Made by a program: the position numbers and the translations under genes. The notes beneath the pieces were generated by a model. It saw only the letters and a list, made by a program, of their open reading frames with translations, did no database searches and was not told the origin of the DNA. A stretch of DNA of 64,000 nt, from positions 91,805 to 155,804 of the forward strand of contig KN817541.1 in assembly GCA_000827495.1 (NCBI GenBank). Direction: 5' to 3'. Each line of letters begins with the position of its first letter. Position 1 is the stretch's first letter. The stretch comes from Hypholoma sublateritium FD-334 SS-4. Its lineage: Eukaryota > Basidiomycota > Agaricomycetes > Agaricales > Strophariaceae. Positions 1-13,800 of the stretch are shown here, piece by piece.

Positions 1-2162
1 TTACACTCAGATCATGCGCAGCTATATGTGCGAATGAGCCAGCCCGTCGAAGTGGGCGCCGTCAAAAAAGCATGACCTCTACAGCGATAGGTGCATGTCA
101 TTATTTAGACTCACATAGCCATAGCTTATTGCGCTTCAATTCACGATGCCTGGAAATGTAACGTACCGAGTGGCAGAAATTCATGTCGGAGACTTCGAAG
201 GCTGTCACAAGCGGGCTTGTGTTAAAAGCCGCTGGCGACGTAAATCTACTATTTCGGTCAATCATCAAAGATCTATGAGTCCTTAAAAGTTGACAATGCG
301 ACAGATTATAGAAGATGACATGGGTACGACGCTACATGTAGCAAATAAAATCATTTCTCTTGTTTGATTGGCCCATAATAATGATACGCCTATCCAAGAG
401 GATCTTCGGCGCTTTTTATAAACCAATAGCAGCGCCGAACAACTAACTGCTCACGGCAAAACCATAATATTACACACCTCTAAATCATAGTATGGTAGCT
501 TTACAAGAGTCTTTCAACAACTTTCGACGTACTCATGCTGCTGACATATTCTTATATACGTCCACCTATGACTAATTGACACTCATTGTTTCACAGCACG
601 GTCTTGTATCGAGGTTACATTCCAACATTTTTCTCAAGCCGGCATAGATAGATATCAAAACGATTGTAATGGTTGAACAGCCTCTAGGATATTGTTCGTA
701 AGCTGCTTGGTTGGTGATGTGCTACTTTACACTGCATATCTGCTCGTTGAATCGTTGCTCGGAACTGAGTACTGATTACTGAGTCCCAGACAGTGCAGAA
801 CTCGAGTGGGTCCTGGGAGTCGGGCGTCTCACTACGGTTCGTTCATTTCCACAATCTATTGAACGCCGCTTCATCTCGAGTACCCCACCCTCCCTTACGC
901 TATCAAATAAAGCACCCATGCAAATACAATGAATATCTCTCCACGTACCTCATCTGATATCGCACGTTTTGAACGCCATGAGATACTGGGATATCATCTA
1001 TTTATAGAGGCACGGTACCGCCTGGTACCGCCCTCAACTTAAGTCTATTTACCTCGTACGCTCCTTATTTGGGCCTGTCATACCTTGCTTTTATAACACT
1101 GATAATCTTCCTCCATCACGCGTTACTAGACATCTGCCTGGAAGAAAAAAAATGTAACGCAATGGCCCACCGCTGAATGATCTTTGGGGAGCTGTGAGAA
1201 TTCAGCATAGTTCTCCATTTGAGTGCTATTATGCGTACTACCAACTGGAACGAGTCGTACTGGTGGGCTTTGATTGATGTGTATGGTACAGTCCATTGCG
1301 CCCTATTATGTCGTGCACTGTCTGAAGTTGAAGCAGGCTATTCCGCGAAAGAAGGAACCGGCTATTGATAGCACTCAGTCGGTCTCCCACGCCTAATTTC
1401 GTCCCGGAACCGCTTCATGGTCGGTTTCTGCATGGCATGTGGACTGATTCTCATCCGGCAGGGTATGAGAGATTGCATATCAGTGTGGCAAATAGCAGCT
1501 CATACATTCCTAAGTGCTCGCTGCCGCAGCCATGCACCTCTTATATCCAATGAGAGTCGGATGCACTGGCAGATAAAAATAAAATATTCACCATGAATGT
1601 GATGCTTCGTTAGATCTCCTCGTATTTGCAAAAAATGAGCCTGTCATAGAGGACTCGTGCCTCAAAACAAGACCCCCTCTGTATAACGCTTTCCCAGGCT
1701 TCTCCGGGAAGATCTCCTGCCGTGCGAGGCGACAAGATGTTCGTCGTCTGAACAGTATGACCGAGCCACTTCAAACAGTATCTATTTATAACTCGTTGAG
1801 ATGTATTTAGCTTGGCGCTTGGCGCTTGGCATATGTCGAAATTAGCGCACTTGTATACCTACATCTACCTTGGGTCCTCTATCGAGAAAATCAGAATAGA
1901 GTCTCACACAATAGTAGGAACTACTTACAATTCAGAGCAATGACACCCCTTTATCATGAAAAGAAATACATTGGAATCCATAGCTGAAGCTGTCCGTCTC
2001 GTTTAGCGTAAGTATACCGGGCAGTTCAGTATGTCCTCGAATCATGTTACCTAAAGCGTAACATTTTACCTCATTGCTCTCTCACAGAAACAAATCTGTG
2101 TACCGGATGTTTCAATACCGTGAGATTGGTTAAGTTGCGAATGGAGGGATCCGACGCAAGGG
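1..2162. other. Intergenic, no gene recognised
   Basis: About 2.2 kb of AT-rich sequence. Only short unsupported reading frames are present, none with a recognisable domain, signal peptide or plausible splice structure. The last part is the promoter region of the peroxidase gene that starts at 2269. Confidence 0.6.
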
Positions 2163-2169
2163 TATAAAT
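2163..2169 (+). promoter_or_regulatory. TATA box of peroxidase gene 1
   Basis: TATAAAT lies 106 bases upstream of the peroxidase ATG at 2269. This is a usual distance for a strongly regulated basidiomycete gene. Confidence 0.6.
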
Positions 2170-2268
2170 CCCGTACACGATTTTTCAGGTATTTAAGTGG
2201 TACATTCAAAGTGCTGCAAGATAATCCACACCCCATTCACCCCTTGCTTCGAGGTCTCTTGGATAAAG

Positions 2269-3799
2269 ATGGTTTTCGCTCGTCTATCTGCCATTGTTTC
2301 GATCGCTCTTGCAGCGTCGCAGCTTGCTCAGGCCGGTCTCACCAAGCGCGTCACCTGTGCTTCCGGTCAGACCACCGCGAACGCGGCATGCTGCGGTATG
2401 CGTGCTTTCTATTTATATCAATTGACACGTTGATCCTGATACAATCCTACTATAGCTCTGTTCCCCATTGTAGACTTTATCCAAACCAACCTCTTCGATG
2501 GCGGTGAGTGCGGGGAGGAGGTGAGTACGCGTATATAGATTGAACGTAACCTCTAACCTTTATCGCCTCATCAGGCCCACTCTGCGTTGCGTCTGGCTTT
2601 CCATGATGCCATCGGTTTCTCTATCCATGGTGAGATCGAGGTCATGTTCTCCAGTCGTCGTTACGGTCACTGACGCGTTTAACTGTTAGGTGGAAAGGGA
2701 GGAGGAGCTGACGGATCCATTCTCGCTTTCAATCAGACAGAAACGGCATTCCACGCAAATGGGGGGTGAGTTCCATGCTAAAATGCTTGTAACCTTGCAA
2801 ATATCTGATATTGTATGGATAGCATCGACGATATCACCGATCGTCAATTTGATGTCTGGCAGAACACTACCTTGACGGCTGGTGACTTGTAAGTGCAATT
2901 CTAATAGCCCGCCTACTAAGCACTGATCGTCATTCATTCACTGTCAGCGTACATCTGGCTGCTGCGATCGGTACAGGCAATTGTCCTGGAGCTCCTCGCC
3001 TCCAATTTGCGTTTGGTCGCCCACCCCCGAAGGCACCTGCCCCTGACCTGACGGTCCCCGAGCCCACTGACAGCGTGACCGCAATCCTTGCCCGTTTTGC
3101 TGACGCCGGCTTCTCTACTCCTGAAGTTGTCGCTCTTCTCGCTTCCCACACCATCGCTGCAGCCGACGTGGTCGACCCGACCATTCCGGGAACGCCTTTC
3201 GATTCTACCGTTGGAACTTTGTGCGTACTTTATATTTCATTCTCAGCGATTCGGCCGTCATTGACAATATTTATAGTGATACTCAAGTCTTCCTTGAAGT
3301 TTTGCTCAAGGGGACTCTATTCCCAGGAAACGGATCGCAGTCCGGAGAAGTTCTCTCACCCATTCATGGTGAAATGCGCCTGCAGAGCGACTTCGCCATT
3401 TCCCAAGATGCGAGAACCGCTTGTCTTTGGCAAGGATTTATCAGTAAGTATAGTTTTCGCCCATTCATATTCGCTCAACCACTCATACTTCACAGACAAC
3501 CAGAATTTGATGATGTCGCAGTTCAAGGCGGCCATGGCCAAGCTTCAGGTCCTTGGACAGAAGAATCTGATTGACTGCTCAGATGTTGTCCCCGTTCCCG
3601 CAACATTCCCTGGACCGATCAAATTCCCTGCCAGTTTCTCGCAAAAAGACGTCCAAGTTGCCGTACGTGCTATTCCTTCGTCATGTTTGCCTCATATATT
3701 CTAATTAACCGGTATACGCAGTGCCACCAGAGTGCCTTCCCCAGCCTTGCGACCGTCGCAGGCCCCGCTCCTACTCTCGCTCCTGTACCAGGCTCGTAA
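2269..3799 (+). CDS. Class II haem peroxidase, atypical Mn-peroxidase type
   Basis: Secreted lignin-modifying-type peroxidase. The leader starts MVFARLSAIVSIALAASQLA and ends in a KR processing site before VTCASGQTTANAACC, the conserved start of mature class II enzymes. Exons begin 2269-2395, 2456-2520, 2575 onward, with further short GT-AG introns. The distal Arg and His are in ALRLAFHD, and the proximal His is in [11 protein letters not shown]. Ca-site and fold motifs [17 protein letters not shown] and IPGTPFDST are present. The C-terminus is short (APVPGS), as in short MnP/versatile peroxidases. Aligned by eye to Pleurotus versatile peroxidase numbering, Glu36 and Asp175 are kept, but Glu40 is Ser ([10 protein letters not shown]) and Trp164 is Ala (EVVALLASH). 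Classical LiP/VP surface oxidation is therefore not expected, and the Mn site is E/S/D, the pattern I recall for atypical Mn peroxidases. A close paralogue runs convergently at 5080-6428. Confidence 0.93.
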
Positions 3800-4245
3800 T
3801 CCCCCAAGATGTATATATCGGTTCCCCACAGACTGGAGATGACTTTAGACTGCAGCTAGTCCGATTAGGGGATCTTGCGATTTTCGTCGGGGCTGTGGAT
3901 CGAGGGCACATTGACTTGTAGATTATATTGTTTCTCTTACTTATTTAATCCGTGTTCAATTAATATTGAACGTCGAACGTCTAATACCGGAGATTTCCGG
4001 TCTCCTTGACCGTGTCGTTTTATTTGGAATTGCCTAGATAGAATGGTGCACAAGTGTACCAGTGATCGACGTCTTCAAGGTCGCCGTCGATTCGACATGC
4101 CAGTGGGTAGTGCTGTATGCCACGGAAACCTGTACTTTGCATTAAATTTCGGGTATGTATACGAGTGCACGATAATAACATCAGTCACCTAAAGTTATTC
4201 GCGACAGAGAATGTCAACTGCAATCATCGGTAGAGGGTCAATCGA

Positions 4246-4253
4246 TATAAAAA
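4246..4253 (+). promoter_or_regulatory. TATA box of hydrophobin gene
   Basis: TATAAAAA lies 81 bases upstream of the hydrophobin ATG at 4327. Confidence 0.55.
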
Positions 4254-4326
4254 CGATGAACGTGGCGTTCTTCATCTTCCGTTGTGCACTGCAAGCCCTA
4301 CTAGATTCGACAAATCAACACACAGT

Positions 4327-4775
4327 ATGTTCTACTCCACACTTTTTGCCGTTGTCTCTGCCGCCTCCCTGGTTGTCAGTGTTGCCTCTGCCCCCAGTGG
4401 CACGACTGAAAACTCGTGCAACACCGGCTCTCTCCAATGTTGTTAGTATCATTTTTTTTATTTACTTATTTCACGAAGACCTTACTGTCCCTTTCAGGCA
4501 ATTCTATGCAGGCTTCGAATTCGACCACAGTCAAAAACATTTTGAACCTCTTAGGCTTGGACATCAGCTTGAGCGGCGTGGACGGGGACGTTGGTGTAAA
4601 CTGCAGCCCGCTTCTAGGAAGCGGCTCTGCTTGTACCGCACAGCCAGTCTGTTGTAACAATGACCAATTCAGTACGAATCATATCACGACCACTATCTCA
4701 TAAATACTGATGCACTGATGCACCGCAGATGCTCTAGTAGTTGTCGGCTGCACGCCAATTAGTGTGAATATCTAG
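4327..4775 (+). CDS. Class I hydrophobin
   Basis: Small secreted amphipathic protein of about 111 residues that assembles at air/water interfaces and coats hyphae. Three exons: 4327-4441, 4498-4671, 4729-4775. All introns are GT-AG and the reading frame is kept. The signal peptide is MFYSTLFAVVSAASLVVSVA. The eight-cysteine pattern is complete once spliced: C-x6-CC, then a long loop, C, C-x5-CC, x12, C. The split codon at the first intron makes the third Cys. The gene ends GCTPISVNI, close to the usual hydrophobin C-terminus. It lies between two convergent peroxidase genes, about 530 bases after the first and 300 before the second. The gene has no long single ORF, so simple ORF calling would miss it. 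Confidence 0.9.
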
Positions 4776-5079
4776 CCGCTGAAGCCTCGGAATGCTTATT
4801 TTGTAGTATTTCGATAAATGGTCAATAATTGTGTATTCCAGACCACCGTTGGCAGTGAACAATTGAACATCAACTTGAAGTGGGACGTTAACGCGTTGAC
4901 GTCAACCAACTCAGACCTAGAAGAATTCCGCTGCTTATAATAAAACCTTGGTAATCCAATCTGCCCAATACCCTTCGAGTTCTGAAATAGATAGCAATGT
5001 TACATCTACGTAGGTACACAGCATTTTTTCTAGGTAAGTATACATATACTGCGAGTGAAATCGGATCCCTCAGAGTCGT

Positions 5080-6428
<1,349 letters not shown>

Positions 6429-6502
6429 TGTTTTGTGAGAGTGGAAGTGGATTGAAGAACCTAGGAAAATGTTCTGAAGCCTCTCAACTTCGAACGAAGG
6501 CT

Positions 6503-6510
6503 TTTATATA
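6503..6510 (-). promoter_or_regulatory. TATA box of peroxidase gene 2
   Basis: On the minus strand TATATAAAAG lies about 75 bases upstream of the ATG at 6428. Confidence 0.55.
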
Positions 6511-7860
6511 CCAGTTGACATACGCTTTAGGGGTCAGGATATTGTCTACATGGGAGTCGTTACTGTCATATCGAGACGGTGTCGACATTAAAAATAGTGT
6601 TGAGCAGCGAGATGTGGAGATGAACCAAAAAGATATGAACTGGTGGCAAGATATGAACCTACCGGTTGCACACCGGAGAGAAACTATGTGAACTTTTGAA
6701 ATCGGTTATACGTTAGCCAGTACGCTCTCCTACGGTAACATTGAAGGAACGAGGCCGAAAGTGAACGCCAAGTAAATGCCAAGCTTATCTGGATTTATTT
6801 ATAACCTCAACCTGTTCATCTTGAAAAGCCTGCGCGTTCATTTTCCGGGGGATAGGTGGGGAAAGTTAGCAGGTGAAGAAGTATTATGATTAAGAATAAA
6901 TATTTTATACACATATCAAACTTATATATGCTCATTTCCCTTCAAAATGCACGAGGCTGAAAGCATCGTCGATTGTGTTGTCGAGGTACACGTCCAGCGA
7001 TCGTGTTCTATAAATAGTATGCACGCGTCTAATTTTAAAGTCATCATTTCACGCCTGCGGTTGGTCAACGTTGTCTGACACAATCATTTCCAGGAGGAAG
7101 ATCAGCAACTGTCACAAAGTATGAGAATCCCTCACCCGAAACAAGTATCGTTGAATGTTAAAATTACTGGAACTACAGAGACCTACCCACTCCGTGGGGT
7201 ACCCGGACGTGAAACATGCGAGCGTCTGTGAGCGCGTTGGTTGTGCCGGGCCCCGACCATGAATAGTACGACAGAGTAACATGGAGCCCAAATACGGTGG
7301 GAACACACAGTTGTCAAATAGTACTCAAGAGACCCGCGTGCACCTTCGAAATGGGAAGTAAACCAAGTCGGCGAATTGAAATTGGAACGTCATATTCGAT
7401 TTGTACTTGGCCATGTCTATATGTAAGTAGGTAATCTCGCGGCAGCGAGTTATGGTTCTAATAGTAATACGATTCAATGTTTGAATTTCAACGATAGAGA
7501 ACTACAGTCTACAGAGTTCAATCTAGCCAACGAATAAGCAATTTGCCCACGCATCTACACATTGTCAAGGAACGTGTGCATAAACGTCGGTGTTAACCAG
7601 TAATATGTATGCATAATCATGCAATTCCTATTCGCTTTGAGACCGTGGAAATATATACCGTGGAAATATATACATTTGTGGGATGAATAAGTATATACAT
7701 ACAATGGGGGATTCGTTGAAGTAACTAACTCAGTACGCTGTGAACATGTGGCAAGGTCATTAAAAACGCTCTATGTAGTAAGGGCTGTGAGAACAAGGCA
7801 GAAAGATATACGATAACAGTCGAGGCTATGTAAAAAGTCTCCATAGTATCGGTAAAGGAT
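6511..7860. other. Intergenic, no gene recognised
   Basis: AT-rich region between the peroxidase 2 promoter and the 3' end of the large PH-domain gene. No spliceable coding frame was found. A 14-base word, accgtggaaatata, is directly repeated around 7643-7670. Confidence 0.5.
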
Positions 7861-10800
7861 TTACCGGCCGTCCACGAATTCGAGAGCCGAATCTAATCCC
7901 CTAACAATGCGATCCATGGTGCCAATCTTTTTCTTCGCAGGAGGAGTCGCGTCTCGCTGCCGAGAAGTACCCGTATTATCCTGACTTGAACTCACAGCGT
8001 TTGTTATGACACTGCTCGGAGGAGGGGAGCTAGGCAGCCATCCCACATGGCTGGATTCAGCGTGCGGCGAGACTTCTTCAATGCGCTTGTCCACCTTGAG
8101 GCTCGAGCTAGACCGGACTCGGCGTAGGATCGCTTTGGCGGTTTGATATGTCGTAGGAGGGGGCGTAGGCGGGGTGACATGGTCATGCCTCTGCGGGTGG
8201 GCAGACCTCGGCCCACGTGGGTGCTGCTGTTGCGTAGGCGATTGAGCTTGCGCAAAAGGGCTGTACGCCTTGCTGTTGTTACCGGACAGCCCCAAGAGCG
8301 AGAGCGCTGGCCGCTGTTTCGTACTAGGATATCCGATGTCACCTTCTCTGCTCTGCTCGTTTCCGCTGGTGCCTTTTCCCAAATCGCTTCTTTTCTTCCG
8401 TAAGAGACCTTTCTCTGGAGGCCGTTCGACAGGTTGGGCAGGCAAAGGTTTGTGGCGACCACTTGTGGATCTTGCAACGGGAGATGTCGAACTCGAGGTC
8501 ATCGGCGGCGACGTCGTAGGCGTGAGACCAGCCGAACTTACTCGTCGAGGGATTGGCCCATGGGTAGTGTTCGATTCACGTGGGCTGAAATAGCCATACG
8601 AAGAAGGAGGAGAGGTGGACGGCGATGGGGCTAAGCTGGTCACGCCGCCTTGACGATGCAACCTGTTTTCCTCTACATCCGATTCAATTTGAGAGATTTG
8701 CGCAGCGGTCAGGATGGGCATCGATATGGGCTGAGCAAGGCTTTTTGCCGCAGAACTTCGGGTTGGAGAATGGGGAGACGAAGCAGAAAAGGAAGCACGG
8801 GAATTGACCGAGTTGGTCAGGGGCATCGATGTAGAATGGTGTAACGTTAGTCGTGAGGGTGCTTGCGACGCTGACTCTGATACGTGATCTACAAAATGCG
8901 AAGCTGGCAAAGATTAAGCGCTGAGTTCAATATATGTGATTGTGATGAACATCTTACCGGAAATTGAGCCTGAAGTTGATCGTGAATGCGCCCGTCGATG
9001 GATTGGCAAACCATAGCCATGACCTGTCGCAGATGGCGGAGTCGAAGATTCCTCGAACTCCTCGTCACCAATGGGAGAAAATCCAGCTCCCAAGGGCGAC
9101 ATTGGATTTAAGTAATTCCTAGATGATGCGTTTGCTAACCCGGTGTTTACAGAGACAGAATTGCTGGCAGCGCGTACAACAGGTTGACGTGCACGCCCAA
9201 GGGATTCCGACGATGACGGAGAGGATAGAGCAGAAGGACGACTTGCATGGTGGTTGCTGCTGGATGCCGAAGCCGAGGATTGATATGAAGATGATGGATG
9301 TAGCGAAGGAATACGAGGAGATATCGGGAGAGGAGGAACAGGCGGAGCGAAAGAGGTCGAGATGGCACTTGGTTCAAGATTCCTCCGTTTTTCTGCGTAT
9401 CGTCTGCGTTCTTCTTCTGGTGTTTTGGGAGGTGGGATGGGTGGTAAGACGGTAGGAAGAGTGACGTTCTGAGATATAAATGGAGTATTATCAGCAGGGA
9501 ATGGATTTGAAAACTCCATTGGAGTAAGCGGTCGAGATTCAGGTTCGTCCAGGTCGCGTTCTCTCTGCTCCTCCTGCTTCTGGCGTTTCTCGATCTCCAA
9601 CTGCTCCTGCCGCACTGCATATTGACGCGGAAGGTCAGTGGTCCATGCAAACCATTCAACTTCACTTTCCTCGTCGCTGTCATTCGCAATGGATCCAAGA
9701 CCTTCCGCTAGAGCGCCCTCTTCATCGTCTTGTCCGTAGGCATAACCTGTCGCATACTCAATGTCCTCTCGCGATGACATGCTATCGGTATCGTTTCCAC
9801 TCCGCCCTCGTTCAGTACCTGAATTAGACTCTGAGCGTGCAACATCGACGGTGAGTGCGCTGCGGTCGTCAATGGACTGGATAGCTGCTGGAGCTTTGAT
9901 TGTCGAGACGTGCGAAGCGGTACTCATTCTGCGTCTGGGGTCTGGAATTTCCCATTCGTTTCCCGTGTTCGCGTCCCCTTCCGCTGGCGTGTCATGTTCC
10001 GCGACCTGCGACGGTCCTGCCTCATCGCTCTCATGATCAGAAGCGTCCCATTCCCCAGATCGCTGGAACAAATGGGGTGTACCACCGCCCAGCGCCATCA
10101 CGGTATTCCGCGTTTTTTCCCGAGTGGCCTCCTCTTTCCTTCGAAGCTTTTGATGGGCAGCTGAAATTTCCACTTCTGAGACGTAATGACCCCAACCATA
10201 CAGCGCAAGCTCCAGTGGCCTACCAGCTTCACGCATGCCGTAGCGCCGAGCACAATGTACGACTTCGTTACGCCATTCTGGGTACGGAAGAGCAGGCGTC
10301 AGAATCGCAGCTGGGTGATGAGGCTTTGTGGCGAGGGTCGTAAGGATTTGTGGGTGGGCAGCAGCTTGACGGGGTCGCTGGGGCGGTTGTTGACTGGAAG
10401 GTTGTTCGTCAGCGGAGACGTACATGCTGTCAAGGTCATCGTCGTCATCCGAAACTGTCTCCGTCGGGTTCGTGGAATCGGCAGAAGTCAGTGATGCTCC
10501 ATGCGATGACGATTCCTCTTCGGCATTGAGTTGGTTCTCGGATCCATGGCCAAGATGTGAGGATGAAGCCGACGTGAAAGTACCGCGAATAGGGGAAGTC
10601 GCCTTTGACACAGAGGGGTGGGCTTCAGAAACCGGCGCAGTGATCGACGCAGGTAGGAAATCTGAAGCCATGGGAGTCGATAAGTAGCGGTGAAATATGC
10701 GCAGAATACTCTGAAAGGCTGTAACTCAAGGATGTCAGAATGACATCTAACAGCGATGGTTCTACTAGACGTACCCTGGTCACTGCCCAAGTCCAGAACT

Positions 10801-13800
10801 ATCCATTCGCCACGGTCTCCACCTCCACCTCCCCGTCTTCCGTTTTCACTTGCGTGCGGAGGTGCGACGTGTATATCGTCGTTTTCCTTGTCCTTCTCGG
10901 GATCTGCGCCAATGTTACTAGAAACAGGGTGTCGGGAAGCGCCCACAGGAGTGCTTTGAATGGTTTTTTGGGCGAGCTTAGCGGGAGATGGATGATACCC
11001 GCCATACCGATAGCCTTGTCGTGGCCGCCCGGAGCCATATAGATCGTCTTCGTCAAAGCTGCCGTCTGAATTTTCAATGTGAGCGAATACTGGGGACGAC
11101 ACGCTTAGGGATGAGTCTGAGTCCGAGTCAGGCCTTGAAACCTCGTTGTTGGTTCGGACCTGGGGTACCGCTGTCGGAGAGATCGTCAGCTTAGGGCGGC
11201 GAGCAGCTCCAGCCAAGGTAGCCGTGCTAGACCCGTTATCGTTTTCGCGGAGTGTAGACGAGTCTGTAGTAGAGACGACAGAAAGTACGCTCTGCAACTT
11301 GGGCTGCAGGCGGGTATCATCAGGAGGGACCAGCGTATCCGAGCTAGGTTTCATCTTCTTGCTCATCTTCCAGCTCAGCGCGCTCCCGACGCCGAGTTCG
11401 TCGTCTTCGTCATCGTCCCTCTTCTTCGCCTTCTTCCGTTCCTTCTCATATTGTTTCTGCTCCTTTTCCCGCGCCTTCTTCTCCTTCTCCTCGCGCTTTC
11501 TCTCGTCCTTCTCTCTACGTGTAAAATCGTCCGTGGTGTCTTTATCCTTGCCAAAGAGACCGCTGATTCCGAACTTGTTGCTGCTGACCGCAAAAGAATC
11601 GGCTCGTCCGAGACTCGATGATAGCCCAGTGGGAGCCTGCGCTAAGCCAAGCCCTGGAAGGCTAGCTTTACGTGGGACGAGGCTCTGAGAATGCCCGTGG
11701 CCATAGAACGCATGGCTGTCTTCTGGATGCTTGTCCCTCGGTGCCCCGCCAGAACTGTCGTACAGCGTATCTTCAACTGCAGCATGGACGGCAACGCTCG
11801 GAGTCCCCGCCAAACTGGGACCAGTGCTGGTATACCGCCGCGGTGGAGAATGGACGACGTTCGATACTTCGAGGCGCTTGCGTTCCCGCTGCTCGCGCTC
11901 CCACGATCGTGTACTCTGGAACTTCGCACATATCACCTTCATGCCCGCCGCCTCAGCCTCGTCGCGCGACGTCGGGATATACGTCCGGTTGTTCCTCCGC
12001 GAGCGGTCCCTCTCTCTGTACCTGTCGTCATCATGCTGGTGGCGTTCTCGTTCCCTCTCGCGTTCTTTTGCGTGCTCACGTTCCCTCTCCCTCGCACGTT
12101 CGCGCTCGCGCTCCACCTCGCGTTCGGATTCCTTGTGCCGCAGGTCCGGAACACCGCGCCTCTCGTCCTTCGCCTTCTCCTTCCCTTTCCCCTTGTCTTT
12201 ATCCTTCGACTTCCCGCCAAACGGAAACGAAATACCAATTTCATCCCACTTGCGCAGGCTCTCCAGCTCGCGTTCCTGCTTCTCCCGGATCCGACGGCGC
12301 TCCACTTCCTTATGTTCGCGTTCTTTCGCTGCACGAAGCTCCGCATCGGTCGGCAGCCGCTGCACTTTCGGCGAGGTGAGCCCGGGCGGCCGCGCGAGGT
12401 GCTGTGAGCTGGACTGACGGGCGCTCTCTGCGATCAGGGCGGAGGTCTTCGTGCGTAACACAGGTGTCGGCGGCGACAAAGCATCTTTTCGAGGTGCGTC
12501 GCGGGTGTTTGAGCTGGAGCTGGCACGCGGCTGGGATGCGCTGCGTCGGTGGTGCTCGTGGGGACGAGTAGCGGGCCTCTCGCGGGCCCGGTCAGAGGAG
12601 CGGGTACGGTGCTTTGGCTTCGAGTGGATGGAGTGCTGGAGATGTTCAGCGCCGCGCAGGTTGACAAGCGCCCCTAGTGGGATACGCTGAGTCGGTGAAG
12701 AATCCTGGAAAGAAATTGATTAGTATCCAGTACCATAAAATAGCCAGACGAAATCGAGTCGTGCAGATTTGAGAAAGGGAACGAGAAAGCATGACTGAAT
12801 GCCCACAGGTAGACAGAAGTAGCGGGTATTCCCGGGCGAACAGCGCCCAACAGCCCAACAGCCCACTAGTAAAACAAAAGGCCCACAAACGCTTGCACAC
12901 AAGGCCCGAAACCGGATAAATTAACCCAGGCGAAGCCCATGACCGCCGAAAGAAAGTTAATAAAAAGATGACCAAGTAAACTCACCCCTCTCTGCCTGAA
13001 CAAGTGTAAGACATCGTCCTTGATGACCACCCAGCGCTCCCTCCACTCGAGCGTTGTCGTCTTCTTGGAGCCTATTTCATACGCCCTCTGCAGGTCCCGA
13101 TCTCTGACGTCCCTCCATCCTTCCTGCCCCCTCTCGCCAGCCGGCCCACTATATTTCGACTTGCCTTTCTCCTTTCCCTCGATAGTCTTCAACCGCACAC
13201 CGCCCTCGATACCGCCGAACGCTGTCTCCCACCCGACTAGCCCAACCCCGCCTCCGCCCACCATCCCGCCCATGGGTTCAGGATACTCGAAGCGCCCACG
13301 CCCACCGGGGCCAAGGCTCTCTTTCAGCGGCAACGCGGTGGCCTCGATGCGGTATACCGTGCGCAAGGCGCGGACCCAGCCTTCCCAGTACGGCTTAGCG
13401 TACGCCGCGGCGTCTCCGCGCGGGAGTTGCGTGAGCGTCGCGGGCTGATTCATACGCACGGCCTGCTGCGTGCGCAGGAGCGTTTGGTGCTGAGCGAGTG
13501 GGCTAGGTGAAGGCGGCGCTTCGGGCGCGACGGCGACAGCGACGGGGAAGAGTAGCGCGGACGCGAGGACGGCAACGGCGGTGTCGGTCGCGACTGGCTC
13601 GCCACTGTGCGAGAGCGAATGCATGTGCTTCGGGCGCGAGTGCTCCTCTACGACGACGGACGAGGGCAGATGGAGGAGCAGATGGGTGAGTGCGGAGGAG
13701 ACTGCGAAAGTTGCGGGCGGGACGCTATTGTGCAGCTCGACGAGCTCGTGCGGCATGAAATTGTACCACGCCAACGGGAAGTCGTCTTCGAGCACTTGGC

